34,470 nucleotides of DNA from a virus, in IMG/VR virus record IMGVR_UViG_3300024265_000147, positions 1-34,470 of that record, one strand, 5' to 3'. This document shows positions 1 to 8,413 of the stretch, piece by piece. The notes beneath the pieces are model-generated. The model made no database searches. It was not told the DNA's origin and saw nothing but the letters and a program-made list of their open reading frames with translations. Positions within the stretch are counted from its first letter, which is position 1, and every line of letters begins with the position of its first letter. A program made the translations under genes and the position numbers.

Positions 1-183
1 GTTCACGCCGGACATCCGGACGCGGCCCCAGATCAAGGGAACGGCTCGGCCCTCGGTCGCCGTCGGGACGTTGAAGTCGCCCAGGCCGGCCGGCTTCGCG
101 TCCTCGATGTTCGGCTTCGGACGGAGGAGCTCGGTCACGAGGAACGTGATGACGTTGATGAGGAGCATGACCCAGAAGACCAC
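1..183 (-). CDS. Tail-tip / host-attachment protein, N-terminal 61 codons (partial)
   Basis: Partial gene whose remainder lies beyond the left edge. I start it at a GTG at 183, six bases after a GGAG ribosome site that overlaps the stop of the preceding gene. The peptide opens with a hydrophobic stretch (VFWVMLLINVITFLV). It then has a P-N-I-E-D-A-K-P-A-G-L-G-D-F segment and the motif GRAVPLIWGRVRMSGVN. That 'pathway to a custom interface' motif is typical of large siphovirus tail-tip proteins of the J-like or megatron class, which follow the DUF2460- and DUF2163-like genes. Its position directly after the hub gene fits. The role, host contact and DNA-delivery tip, is inferred from family and position. 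Confidence 0.7.
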   Translation of the reverse strand, partial: MVFWVMLLINVITFLVTELLRPKPNIEDAKPAGLGDFNVPTATEGRAVPLIWGRVRMSGVN

Positions 184-192
184 GGCGCGCTC

Positions 193-1020
193 CTATGATC
201 CGCCGCGGAGTCGCGTGTTGAACGGGTTCTTCCTGGGGACGAACGGGAAGCCGCCGTAGTCCAGGACGGCCGCGAACTTCGTGTCGCAAGTCGCGAGCGA
301 GTGATCGCAACCGGCGAAGACGTCGACGTCCGAGCCGATGACCGTCTCGGCGAACGGGAGGAGGAGCGTGAGCGTGTCGCCCGCCTGGGCGAGAATCATC
401 CGCGCGTCGTCCAGGGTCCCGGCGGGGAACCTGGCGAAGCCGCCGACGAAGTTGTCCGCCGGACCGACGCCGCCGGCGCCGTTGACCGTGATGTCGTTCC
501 CGGAGACCGCCGAGACGAGCCCGGTGAACGTGAAGAGGCCGATCGAGACCTTGCATCGCTCATCGTAGAGGATGTGATTACAGAGCCCGAGGTAGGTGAA
601 GCGCGGCGCCGCCCGGTTGAAGACCTTCGTGTTCGGATTACAGAGGAGCTTCGCCTCGAGCTCGCCGTCGAAGGAGGCGTTCGCGATGAAGCCCTCGAAC
701 AGAACCAGGACTTCCTCGGCTGGGTCGGTCAAGTGAGCCCGGAGGATCTGGACCGTCCCGACCTGGCCGGGGAGGTTGACGATGAACTTCGCCGGGACCG
801 GGTTGTCGAGCGGGAGCGTGATCGTGAGTTGACCGGCGGAGTCCTCGACCGTGGCCTCGGTGTTCGTCCTCGAGATCCTCTCGGTCGTGTAGGCGAAGCC
901 GTTCCAGACGATGTCGCGCTGGAACGACGTGAAGCGGAAGATCTCGAGGCCGAAGATGAACGTGTAGAGCTCGATGACCTGGCCGGACTCTCGGCTGGTC
1001 TCCTGGGCGGCGAAGGTCAT
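193..1020 (-). CDS. Tail baseplate hub protein, DUF2163 / BR0599 family (gpL-like)
   Basis: 275-residue protein. The C-terminus carries GCDHSLATC followed by a YGGFPFVP segment, the signature of the DUF2163/BR0599 family found in siphoviruses and gene transfer agents, where it forms the hub at the distal tail. Cysteines fall in two pairs: C147-X8-C156 (LGLC...ERC) and C238-X6-C245 (AGC...ATC), with an extra C127. This spacing matches what I recall for the four cysteines of lambda gpL that hold a [4Fe-4S] cluster, so metal binding is inferred. The start overlaps the stop of the upstream gene as ATGA, implying coupled translation. Its neighbours are distal tail genes on both sides. Confidence 0.85.
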   Translation of the reverse strand: MTFAAQETSRESGQVIELYTFIFGLEIFRFTSFQRDIVWNGFAYTTERISRTNTEATVEDSAGQLTITLPLDNPVPAKFIVNLPGQVGTVQILRAHLTDPAEEVLVLFEGFIANASFDGELEAKLLCNPNTKVFNRAAPRFTYLGLCNHILYDERCKVSIGLFTFTGLVSAVSGNDITVNGAGGVGPADNFVGGFARFPAGTLDDARMILAQAGDTLTLLLPFAETVIGSDVDVFAGCDHSLATCDTKFAAVLDYGGFPFVPRKNPFNTRLRGGS

Positions 1021-2861
1021 GACGGGACTCCGGTGAGGTTGAAGTCGATCCTAGACTCTCCGGGCCGTTGATGCGAGAAGCCCGGCGCGTCGTTCGAGAT
1101 CCGCGAGAGCGTGAGGAACTCGATCCGGTTGATGTCGACGAGCGGGAGCGCCGGCGTGATCCCTGGCGAGAGCGTGATCCGCTCGACGGTGTCGGAGACG
1201 ACGGAGGAGCCCGTGATGAGATGCTGGGAGACCGTCCCGTCGACGCGGATGATCTGGATGTCCGAGCGCGGCGTGATCTCCTGGACGAACTGGGTGAAGC
1301 CGAAGGCCTCGAAGTCGATCTGGGTCGACGTGTCGGCGATGTCGGCGATCGCCTTGAAGTCGTTCCGGCCGGTCCCGACGTAGAACGCAAGCTGGGACCC
1401 CTTGAGGAAGTGGAGGAGTTGACGGAAGTCCCAGGTGTCCTCGAAGCTCTTCCCCTCGAAGCCGTAGTTGAACGACGGCTTCCCCTTCGTCCACGAGGAG
1501 AACTGGAGCGCCGGGCCGGTCTCCGGATCCAGGCGGACGACCTTCCGGCGGATCCCCTCCTTCACGGTCGAGCCCTTCATGAAGTTCAAGCGGTCGATGA
1601 GCGGCTTCGCGACCGTCTGGCCGCCGCCGAGGTAGGTCGGGAACGCCGCCTGGCTCGCGAGGTTGACGTTGTCGAGGACCGTGAACTCGATCTGGAAGTC
1701 CGTCGGGCCGATGGCGAAGCGGGACGCGGAAAGCTGGGGCCGCGTGAGCGCGGTCCGGACCGGGATGACGATCGTCTCGACGGCGTCGAAGGCCGTCCCG
1801 ATCCCGACCTGGAGCTCGATGTCGTTCGGGTTCACGGTGAGGATCTCGAGCGTCTCGGCCTTGAAGTTGTTGTCGTAGATCATGACCAGGCCGCCGGCGC
1901 GGAAGTCGGCGAAGGCGGTGTCGACGATGACCGTCGTGTTCCCGATGTTGAGCGGAGCGCCGAGCGGCTTCGACTCGTGCCAGACCGGGACGCCGAACAC
2001 GCGGCTCTGCCAGTCGAAGAGGACCGCGTTGATCGAGTCGCGCGTCCGATCGTCGTCGGTCCGGACCGTGAACTTGAAGATCTGGCGCGGGTTCTCGCGG
2101 ACGTTGATCCGTTGCTCGCTCCCGTCGTTGACCTCGATGACGTCCGTCTTGAACTGGAGGGTCTCGCCGATCGGCGACTGGGGCCGATACTGGAAGAGCG
2201 TGATCCGGTTCCCCGTGATCGGGACGATGAGGAAGTCGATCGCGGTGTCGATGTCGAAGTCGAGCGTCCCGGTGATGCTCGGCGGGCCGGCCGTCGTGAC
2301 CTGGACGTCGAGGATGAAGTTGTCGAGCGACGCCATGAGGAGCGGGAGGGCCGGGAGGTTCGTCGCGGCGACGCCGGCGCCGGCATTGTTGACGAAGGCC
2401 TCCCAGGTTCGCGCCTCGTTGCGGAAGGCGTTGAAGAGCTCGAGCGTCCGGATCTGGGTCGTCAAGACGTTCCCGAGATCCAGTCGGCCGGGGAAGACGT
2501 GCCACTTCTCGAACCAGTCGCTCGGCTGGTCGAGGTCGACGAAGCCGGCGACGTCCTTGAACGGCCCGAGGTTCGCCTCCTGGAGCGCGGCCGTCCCGAC
2601 GACGACCGAGCCGTCCTCGATCGTCGCGACGTTGTCGGGGTCGAACGGGTCGACGCCGAAGCCGGTGATGAACGTCCGGACCCGCTCGAAGGGGTCGTAG
2701 TTGCTGGGGACCGTGGCCGGATCCGACGGGTCGTAGGGCGCGGACGGGTAGGCGAAGCCGCCGACCGCGAAGCCGGGCGGCTTCGGATCGCCGACATCCG
2801 GATCCGGGAAGGGTCCGGCCGGGCCGGGTCGCGGTTGTACGTTGCCGGCGAAGTCGGTCAT
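1017..2861 (-). CDS. Distal tail / baseplate structural protein (DUF2460-like C-terminal part)
   Basis: 614-residue protein with no signal or membrane segment. Residues 1-60 are rich in proline and glycine. The middle has DWQSRVFGVPVWHESKPLG followed by a beta-rich segment (TTVIVDTAF, GLVMIYD). The C-terminal third contains WDFRQLLHFLKGSQLAFYVG, then FTQFVQEITPRSDIQIIRV and IEFLTLSRI. These are recognisable as a siphovirus tail family that precedes the DUF2163 hub gene, comparable in place to DUF2460/TIGR02217 proteins. It probably forms the adaptor between tail tube and hub. Start is ATG with an AGAGGCGG ribosome site; the 3' end overlaps the hub gene by four bases. Confidence 0.75.
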   Translation of the reverse strand: MTDFAGNVQPRPGPAGPFPDPDVGDPKPPGFAVGGFAYPSAPYDPSDPATVPSNYDPFERVRTFITGFGVDPFDPDNVATIEDGSVVVGTAALQEANLGPFKDVAGFVDLDQPSDWFEKWHVFPGRLDLGNVLTTQIRTLELFNAFRNEARTWEAFVNNAGAGVAATNLPALPLLMASLDNFILDVQVTTAGPPSITGTLDFDIDTAIDFLIVPITGNRITLFQYRPQSPIGETLQFKTDVIEVNDGSEQRINVRENPRQIFKFTVRTDDDRTRDSINAVLFDWQSRVFGVPVWHESKPLGAPLNIGNTTVIVDTAFADFRAGGLVMIYDNNFKAETLEILTVNPNDIELQVGIGTAFDAVETIVIPVRTALTRPQLSASRFAIGPTDFQIEFTVLDNVNLASQAAFPTYLGGGQTVAKPLIDRLNFMKGSTVKEGIRRKVVRLDPETGPALQFSSWTKGKPSFNYGFEGKSFEDTWDFRQLLHFLKGSQLAFYVGTGRNDFKAIADIADTSTQIDFEAFGFTQFVQEITPRSDIQIIRVDGTVSQHLITGSSVVSDTVERITLSPGITPALPLVDINRIEFLTLSRISNDAPGFSHQRPGESRIDFNLTGVPS

Positions 2862-2873
2862 CGCGGGCCGCCT

Positions 2874-3881
2874 CTAGGCGTTCTCGCGCCGGTAGGCGAT
2901 CCCGCCGTTCCAGGACTCCTCGGTGTTGTTCTGGAGGAATTGCTTCCGGACCCAGGGGAAAAAATACCAATCCTCGCCGGCGATCGAGATGATCTGGCCC
3001 GGCTGGATGTTGGCGATGTTGCACATCCGGACGTCGGCCTGGAAGCCGACCCGCCGCGCGAGGTCCGGCGCCGGGACGCGGTCCTCGAGCTCGAGCGGGA
3101 TCGGGAAGAGCGGCTTGTAGGCGGTCGCGAGCGTGATCTCGAAGCCGCCGAAGGCGGCGAACTCTCGCGAGGTACGCCAGCCGCCGGCGCCGATCCAGCG
3201 CGGGTTCCCGGCGCGGTCGTTCCCTGGCGTGGCGGTGTTCGCCATACAAGCCCAGGCCGTCGCCGGATCCGGCTCGCCCGGATACCCGTCGACCCGCATC
3301 GTCGCCGCGAGCGAGAGGTTGTTCCCGAAGCCGTCGATCCCGAAGGAGTGCTGGGTGATCGCTGGGACGTCGATCCGGCTCGAGGACTGGTCCCAGAAGT
3401 GGCCGTAGCAATACTCGCCGCCGACCCAGTCGCCGATCTTGAGGATCTCGCCGAAGCCGAAGTGACGGTAGCGGCCGGCGTCGACCTCGACGACGACGTG
3501 GACGTATGCCGGCGAGGCGTCGTTCTCGAAGAAGAAGAAGGACGTGTGAGGCCCGGCGAACTGGTTGCAGCATCGTTGCGTGTCGAGGTTCGTGAGGACG
3601 TTCGTCGGGAGGCCGTTCCCGGAGTCGCCCGTGGCCGTCCAGGGGTCGGTCGTCGGCGACGGATCCGCGGCGGTCGCCTGGTAGATCCCCATCGTCCCGT
3701 TATCGGTCGCCTCGGTGTATTGCATCGAGACGAAGATCGAGTTCTTCGAGAAGCCGATCGAGCCGACGTCGGCGGTGATCGTGTTGAAGAAGGTCTCGGT
3801 CCAGCCGTTCGCCTGGAGGAAGGTCGAGAGTTGCGTGAGGAGGTTCTCGATCGAAGTCGATGTTCCGGTCTGGAAGGCCAT
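2874..3881 (-). CDS. Distal tail structural protein of unknown precise role
   Basis: 335-residue soluble protein beginning MAFQTGTSTSIENLLTQL. I recognise this opening (MAF-x-TGTAT-x-x-x-LL...L) from uncharacterised virion proteins located between the tape measure and the tail-tip genes of several siphoviruses. The remainder is rich in aromatic and glycine residues with many small beta-type segments and a Cys pair (QRCCNQF). The last third includes WIGAGGWRTSREFAAFGGF and ends near ESWNGGIAYRRENA. The phrase W-x-x-GIAYR also ends the preceding 446-residue protein in similar form (IVGGIHYRAFQ), so the two may share a C-terminal fold. Function is inferred only from position. Confidence 0.6.
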   Translation of the reverse strand: MAFQTGTSTSIENLLTQLSTFLQANGWTETFFNTITADVGSIGFSKNSIFVSMQYTEATDNGTMGIYQATAADPSPTTDPWTATGDSGNGLPTNVLTNLDTQRCCNQFAGPHTSFFFFENDASPAYVHVVVEVDAGRYRHFGFGEILKIGDWVGGEYCYGHFWDQSSSRIDVPAITQHSFGIDGFGNNLSLAATMRVDGYPGEPDPATAWACMANTATPGNDRAGNPRWIGAGGWRTSREFAAFGGFEITLATAYKPLFPIPLELEDRVPAPDLARRVGFQADVRMCNIANIQPGQIISIAGEDWYFFPWVRKQFLQNNTEESWNGGIAYRRENA

Positions 3882-3884
3882 GAT

Positions 3885-5225
3885 CTAGGCGTCCTCTCGT
3901 AAAAATTGGAACGCGAATTGCTCGGTCCGGTTCGCGCTCTGGAAGGCGCGGTAGTGTATCCCGCCGACGATGACCCGGTCCTGGGCGAGGATGTTGTTCC
4001 CGGCCGTGGACGCCCAGAAGACCGAGTCGAGCTCGCCGAGGATCTGGAGCGACGGGATCGAGAACCAGACGATCGTCGGGACGAGGATCGTGATGTTGCC
4101 GCCGGAGTCTTCGGTCTCGCGGAGCGTCGTCGTCGGGACCCCAGGGCTCCCGGTCGTCGGGATGACCCCGTCCCACTGGCGGCCCGGACTGTTCGGGAGG
4201 AACTTCGAGGCGGGGTTGTACTCGTTCGAGGTCGGCGGGTTCGGCCGGGCTGGATAGACGGATCGCTCGGTGAACGACTGGCGCGTCCCGCCGAATTGCC
4301 AGTTCCTCACGAATTGCCAGGTCCCGTCGAAGAAGCGCAAGCCGGCCGGGCCGCGCGAGTTGCCGCCGGTGAAGGTCGAGGCGCCAGGGTCCGCGATCCC
4401 CGCCTGGGAGAGCCCCGACGCGGAGAAGCTCGTGTTCCACTTTGAAGTCGTGCCGGCGATGTAGAGCGGGTACGGATACTCGACCGGCGTCGCGAACGGG
4501 TTGAGGAAGCCCAGGTAGAACGACTGATAAGTCGAGCCGATCCTCATGATCCCGGAGAGGACGCGCGGCGTGACGTGGAACCAGCACTCGATCGAGCCGT
4601 CGGTGAGCGGGACGAAGGCCGCGATCTCGTTCGGCGAGAGGTAGGAGAAGCCCGGCTGGTCCTCGAGGAGGAGGAGGGTGTTGAAGCCGGTGAAGCCGAA
4701 GAGTTGCCAGTTGAAGACCGCGGGGCCGGTGTCGCGGACCTCGAGGATCCCGACGAAGATCTGGTCGGCGCCGGCGTTGCCTGGCCCCTGGAGGAGGAGC
4801 TCGCGCTCGAGGACTTGGATCCCGCCGCCGCCGGCGATGATCGGGTTGTCGATCGTCGAGGTCGAGACGGCGTCGTTCCGATTGATCGCCCAGTTCTGGA
4901 CCTCGAAGGTGAGGTTGAAGGTCGCGTCGTCCGCGCCGGTTCCGCCGGTCACGGCGACCGGGTTCCCTGGCGCGGCCGAGTAGGCGCCCGTGTTGAAGAC
5001 GCGGATCCCGTCGATGACGCCGGCGGCGACGCTCGTGACTTCGAGGGTCGCGACGAGCGAGTTGACGACGGTCCCGCCGGAGACGGTGAGGATGTCGCCG
5101 ACGGTGTAGCCGGTCCCGCCGGCAACGATCGCGGCGGCGATGACGTTGTCGTTCGTGGCGAGATCCAGGAGCCGGAGGAGGGCTTCATCGTAGCCGGTGA
5201 CGGTGACGTTGTGCGTGGCGCTCAC
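3885..5225 (-). CDS. Tail structural protein
   Basis: I place the start at GTG 5225, seven bases after a GGAG box that sits on the stop codon of the tape measure gene. This gives 446 residues (MSATHNVTVTGYDEALLRLL...). The open frame continues upstream into the tape measure gene, but those codons are a low-complexity shadow. Residues 30-100 contain a glycine-rich beta pattern (VAGGTGYTVGDILTVSGGT, then VTGGTGADDATFNLTFEV) common in phage virion proteins. The C-terminal part has YLGFLNPFATPVEYPYPLY and ends with VGGIHYRAFQ and FQFLRED. It is followed four bases later by another distal tail gene. Probably a tail-tip or baseplate component; no enzymatic motif seen. Confidence 0.65.
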   Translation of the reverse strand: MSATHNVTVTGYDEALLRLLDLATNDNVIAAAIVAGGTGYTVGDILTVSGGTVVNSLVATLEVTSVAAGVIDGIRVFNTGAYSAAPGNPVAVTGGTGADDATFNLTFEVQNWAINRNDAVSTSTIDNPIIAGGGGIQVLERELLLQGPGNAGADQIFVGILEVRDTGPAVFNWQLFGFTGFNTLLLLEDQPGFSYLSPNEIAAFVPLTDGSIECWFHVTPRVLSGIMRIGSTYQSFYLGFLNPFATPVEYPYPLYIAGTTSKWNTSFSASGLSQAGIADPGASTFTGGNSRGPAGLRFFDGTWQFVRNWQFGGTRQSFTERSVYPARPNPPTSNEYNPASKFLPNSPGRQWDGVIPTTGSPGVPTTTLRETEDSGGNITILVPTIVWFSIPSLQILGELDSVFWASTAGNNILAQDRVIVGGIHYRAFQSANRTEQFAFQFLREDA

Positions 5226-5235
5226 TGGTTCGCTC

Positions 5236-7581
5236 CTATCCGAGGACCCGGCGGATCGTTTCCGGGTTCTTCTGGATGACGTTGATGATCGCCTGGGCGC
5301 CCTCCGGCGTCTCGATCCCGCTCGGGATGTCGGCCGGGTCGGTGACGTTGATGACGTTGACCTGGGGCGGCGCCTGGGCGGCCTGGTTGATGTTGATGTT
5401 CGGGTCGATCTGGCCGGAGCCTGGCGGCGTGAAGAGCTCGGGCCCACGTTCGCCGACGAGGACCGGCTGGCCGCCGCGGACCGTTCCGCCGGCCTGGAAG
5501 CCGCCGCCGAAGAGTCCGCCGACGAACGAGAGGAAGCCGCCCTCGGCGCCTCCGCCCAGGTTCCCCAGGATCTCGAAGACCTCGGCCGCCAGGGCCTCGG
5601 CGGCGAGTTGCTGGAGGAGTTGCGCGAACTTGAACGGGATCTCGTCGAGGCCGTCGCTCAAGGGGTCGGCGATGATGCCGGCGAGCGTTCGCTCCGAGGC
5701 CTCCGAGACGTCGTCGAAGAAGTCCTGGAGGGTCGGGAGCGCGTCGGCCGCGGCGTCCTTCTCGTCGAGGAGCGTCTGGGTGAGCTCGCGGATCCGGGCC
5801 GCTTGCTCTTCCGTTGCGCCGGAGGCCAGGGCGCGGAGCTCGGCGTTCGCGGCGAGCTCGACGTTCGTCGCCTGGAGGAGAAGGATCTCCTCCTCGAGGG
5901 CCTCGATCTGTTCCTGGAACGTCGCCGCCAGTTCGGACGCCTCGATCTCTTCGCGGAGCGCCCGCTGGGCGGCGATGCTTTGCTCGGCTTGCTCGAGGAA
6001 CGCCACGCGGAGCGCCTCGATCTCCGGCCCCGGTGTCGACTCGCCGAAGATCTCGTTCTCCGCCGCGGCCAGCGCCAGGTCTTCACGGTAGCGCCGGATC
6101 GCCTCGGCCGCGCCTTCGCCCGCCGTGGCCGTGAGCCGAAGCTCCTCCTCGCTCATCCGGAGCGACGAGAGGAACTCCTCGATCCCTTCGGCGACTTCAC
6201 GGAGCTCCTCCGGGTCGACCGCCACGGCGCCGGCGGCGCCTTCGCCCTCCGGTCCCTTCGCGGCTTCGGCGATGTCGCGAGCGCCTTCGTCCCAGAGCTC
6301 GACGAGGGCTTCGATCGTCCCGCTCGTGTCGGCGATGAGCTCGTCGCGGAGCTCGCGGAAGTTCTCGAAGAAGAGGTCGGCCGTGTCGCCGCCGGCTTCG
6401 GAGAGGATCGTCCCGATCCGGCCGGCCGACTCCCCGAGCCCGGAGACCAGATCGTCGCCGAGGTTCGCGAAGATGTCCCGCGCCTCGCCGAAGTCGCCAC
6501 GGAGGACCGCCATGATCCCCGAGACGAGGTTCGAGATCCCGACGCCGATCTCCCCGAAGATGCCGAAGAAGACCTCGCCCAGGACCGCGCCCACGGCGCC
6601 GAGCGTCCGGCCGACGAACTGGAACGCCGTGACGAGGACCGTGATGAGTGAGTCGGCCAGAAGACCGACCGCGCGCGTCGCCAGGAGGACGACCGTCGCG
6701 AAGACCTGGACGCCGCTCGTGACTTCCGTCGTGTCGTCGAGCGACCCGGTCAGAGCGTCCGAGAGAAGGTCGACCGCGTCCGCGAGGCCCTTGATCGCCT
6801 GGGCCGCGGAAGATCCCGCGCCGCTGGCTTCGTTGATCCCGCCGACGAACGAGAGGAGGGAGTTGTTGAGGACCGTGAACGCCTGGCCGATCGTCGAGAC
6901 GGTCGTCGCGAACTGGGCGTCGAGCTCCCCTCCGCCCTTGAGGATCGCGCGGAAGAACTCCTCCGACGAGACCTTCCCCTCGATGACGAGCGTCCGGAGA
7001 CGCCCGACCGATCCGCCGGCGGCGTCGAGTCCACGGGCGGCGGCCTGGGCGAGCGGGAACGCGCCCTCGAGGATCGAGTTGAACTCCTCGCCGCGGACGA
7101 TGCCGCTCGAGAAGGACTGGGAGAGTTGACGAAGCGCGCCGGCCGACTCGGCGGCGGCGCCGCCCTGGATCGCGAGCGCCTTCCCGGAGATCTCGACCAG
7201 GCGGAAGAGCTCCTCCTGGCTCGCGCCGAGCTCGTCCGCCGCGATCGACGCGCGCGAGAAGAGCCCGACCGTCGCCTCGAACGAGGTCCGCGTGTCCTGG
7301 GAGATGTCGAAGAGGCGCTCCTGGGCCGCGGTGAGCTCCTCGGTCGAGTCGGTGACGACGCGGAGCCGGTTCTGGAGGGCCTGGTAGGTGTCGACCGCGC
7401 GGACGATCTCACGGACGCCCAGGGCGAGCCCGAAGCCGGCGGCGGCTCCCGCCGCGACCTTGAACGCGCCCGAGAGGCCGCTGACCTGGCCGCGAAGTCC
7501 ACGGAGAGGACCGCCCGCCCGGCGCGCGCCGGAGGCGACTCCGCGAGAGTCCAGGACGACGCGGATGACTCGGTCGGTCAT
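5236..7581 (-). CDS. Tail tape measure protein
   Basis: 781 residues. After a basic N-terminus, residues about 65-250 form the tape-measure domain: YQALQNRLRVVTDSTEEL, then TRTSFEATVGLFSRAS and FNSILEGAFPLAQAAARGL. Residues about 310-370 contain hydrophobic glycine-rich segments suited to membrane insertion. Residues about 460-640 are charged, Glu- and Ala-rich coiled coil. The C-terminus has the usual GGFQAGGTVRGGQPVLVGERGPELF motif class. Tape measure length sets tail length; at about 0.15 nm per residue this implies a tail a little over 100 nm (inference). It follows the frameshifted chaperone gene, its usual partner, and its ATG overlaps that gene's TGA. Confidence 0.95.
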   Translation of the reverse strand: MTDRVIRVVLDSRGVASGARRAGGPLRGLRGQVSGLSGAFKVAAGAAAGFGLALGVREIVRAVDTYQALQNRLRVVTDSTEELTAAQERLFDISQDTRTSFEATVGLFSRASIAADELGASQEELFRLVEISGKALAIQGGAAAESAGALRQLSQSFSSGIVRGEEFNSILEGAFPLAQAAARGLDAAGGSVGRLRTLVIEGKVSSEEFFRAILKGGGELDAQFATTVSTIGQAFTVLNNSLLSFVGGINEASGAGSSAAQAIKGLADAVDLLSDALTGSLDDTTEVTSGVQVFATVVLLATRAVGLLADSLITVLVTAFQFVGRTLGAVGAVLGEVFFGIFGEIGVGISNLVSGIMAVLRGDFGEARDIFANLGDDLVSGLGESAGRIGTILSEAGGDTADLFFENFRELRDELIADTSGTIEALVELWDEGARDIAEAAKGPEGEGAAGAVAVDPEELREVAEGIEEFLSSLRMSEEELRLTATAGEGAAEAIRRYREDLALAAAENEIFGESTPGPEIEALRVAFLEQAEQSIAAQRALREEIEASELAATFQEQIEALEEEILLLQATNVELAANAELRALASGATEEQAARIRELTQTLLDEKDAAADALPTLQDFFDDVSEASERTLAGIIADPLSDGLDEIPFKFAQLLQQLAAEALAAEVFEILGNLGGGAEGGFLSFVGGLFGGGFQAGGTVRGGQPVLVGERGPELFTPPGSGQIDPNININQAAQAPPQVNVINVTDPADIPSGIETPEGAQAIINVIQKNPETIRRVLG

Positions 7582-8371
7582 GAGCGAGTCCTCGCCGGCT
7601 TATGGGCGAGGGCGGCCTTCCGCTTCCGCTCCTCCGTCTCGTCGATGCTCTTCCAGTGATCGACCAGAACCTTGTCGACCTTCCAGACGATCCGCTTCAA
7701 GCGGTCCAGGTTGAGCCCGTAGGCGTCACAGTAGGCGGCGATCGCGGAGATCGGGATCGGCCCGCGCGGGTGTCGTCGCTCGCCCTGGAGATCCTGGAAG
7801 GCCTCCCAGTAGAGGAGGAAGGCCGGGTCGACCGTCGGCGGCGCCTCGAGATGTTCCGGAGGCGCGAGGCCTCGCTCCTTCATGGCCGCGATGATCTGGT
7901 CCGAGACCTTCGCGTCCCCGATCCGGAGCGTGTGATCGAGGACTTCTATGAGTTTCCCGCGGCGTCCTCTTCGTGGGCCGCGCGGTAGTGACCCCAGCGA
8001 AGCGCGACGACCTGGATCGCCTGGAAGAACTTCGGCGCGCGCTTGAAGAGGCGGACGGCGTTCGTCTCGGTGAACTTGAGCTTCGCGTCCTTTTTGTCCT
8101 TCGGATCCGTCCAGGTCCAGCCGAGGACGACCGTCCGGGCGTAGAGCTTCCAGAGAAGCTCGCGGTCGACATCGTCCTCGATCGAGTCCAGGCCGTTGCC
8201 CTTCATCCCGACCGCCAGTTCGGCGAGCTCGCGCCTGTAGTGGGAATTGAGCGCGGCGTCGGCCGGCCGGACCTTCACGACCGCGATCACTTTCCCGCCG
8301 AACTCGATCTCGCACTCTCGCCCCTCGCTCGCTAGTTTCTCGGATACTTCAAAGGCCTCTAAGACTCTCAC
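7578..8371 (-). CDS. Tail assembly chaperone GT fusion (made by -1 frameshift)
   Basis: Product expected if ribosomes slip back one base at the GGGAAAC heptamer at 7952-7958. The first 140 residues are shared with the short chaperone (start 8371). After ...DAAGN the reading continues LIEVLDHTLRIGDAKVSDQ... for 124 residues to the TGA that overlaps the tape measure start. Total is about 264 residues. The downstream part has no convincing start codon or ribosome site of its own, which supports production only as a fusion. This is the arrangement of lambda G/GT: the short form coats, and the T extension recruits, tape measure and tail tube protein during tail assembly. Coordinates span both frames: 8371-7952, then 7952-7578. 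Confidence 0.85.
7946..8371 (-). CDS. Tail assembly chaperone G (short form)
   Basis: 141 residues starting at GTG 8371 after AGGAGGAAGACC. The sequence begins MRVLEAFEVSEKLASEG and includes the segment KLFGGK-like FGGKVIAVVKVRPADAALN, then a conserved acidic-aromatic centre DRELLWKLYARTVVLGWTW typical of G-type chaperones of proteobacterial siphoviruses. It ends four codons after the slippery site (...AAGNS, TAG). It sits between the tail tube gene and the tape measure gene, the standard place. Immediately upstream of the ribosome site is a perfect hairpin (8384-8398). The first codons resemble a 12-codon ORF before the capsid gene (see findings). Confidence 0.85.
   Translation of the reverse strand: MRVLEAFEVSEKLASEGRECEIEFGGKVIAVVKVRPADAALNSHYRRELAELAVGMKGNGLDSIEDDVDRELLWKLYARTVVLGWTWTDPKDKKDAKLKFTETNAVRLFKRAPKFFQAIQVVALRWGHYRAAHEEDAAGNS
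7952..7958 (-). promoter_or_regulatory. Slippery heptamer GGGAAAC for -1 frameshifting
   Basis: On the coding strand the zero frame reads GCG GGA AAC TCA TAG. Slipping one base back reads GGG AAA and continues CTC ATA GAA in the long downstream frame. The heptamer fits the X-XXY-YYZ rule and differs in one base from the lambda GGGAAAG site. It lies six bases before the zero-frame stop codon, at the 3' end of a G-type chaperone gene, exactly where such sites are found. I did not establish a downstream pseudoknot. Confidence 0.88.
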
Positions 8372-8383
8372 GGTCTTCCTCCT

Positions 8384-8398
8384 GGGCCTCGAAGGCCC
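8384..8398 (-). other. Perfect hairpin just before the chaperone ribosome site
   Basis: The coding strand reads GGGCCT-TCG-AGGCCC, a six-base-pair stem with a three-base loop, followed directly by AGGAGG and the GTG start at 8371. There is no U-tract, so it is not a standard terminator. It could protect the mRNA end, mark a processing site, or lower the terminator-like read-through between the highly expressed tail tube gene and the chaperone gene. Role unknown. Confidence 0.45.
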
Positions 8399-8413
8399 GG
8401 TTGTCGTGATGAA

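Noticed and set aside
1051-3573. Minus-strand frame of 840 codons overlapping two tail genes
   Set aside because: Arg/Pro-rich shadow in the wrong frame; the two true genes show family motifs and ribosome sites.
1068-3902. Plus-strand open frame of 944 codons, and similar long plus-strand frames at 12837-14783 and 21014-23872
   Set aside because: They lie opposite well-supported tail, repeat and portal genes, consist of low-complexity Arg/Asp/Glu/Val sequence, and reflect the strong third-position GC bias.
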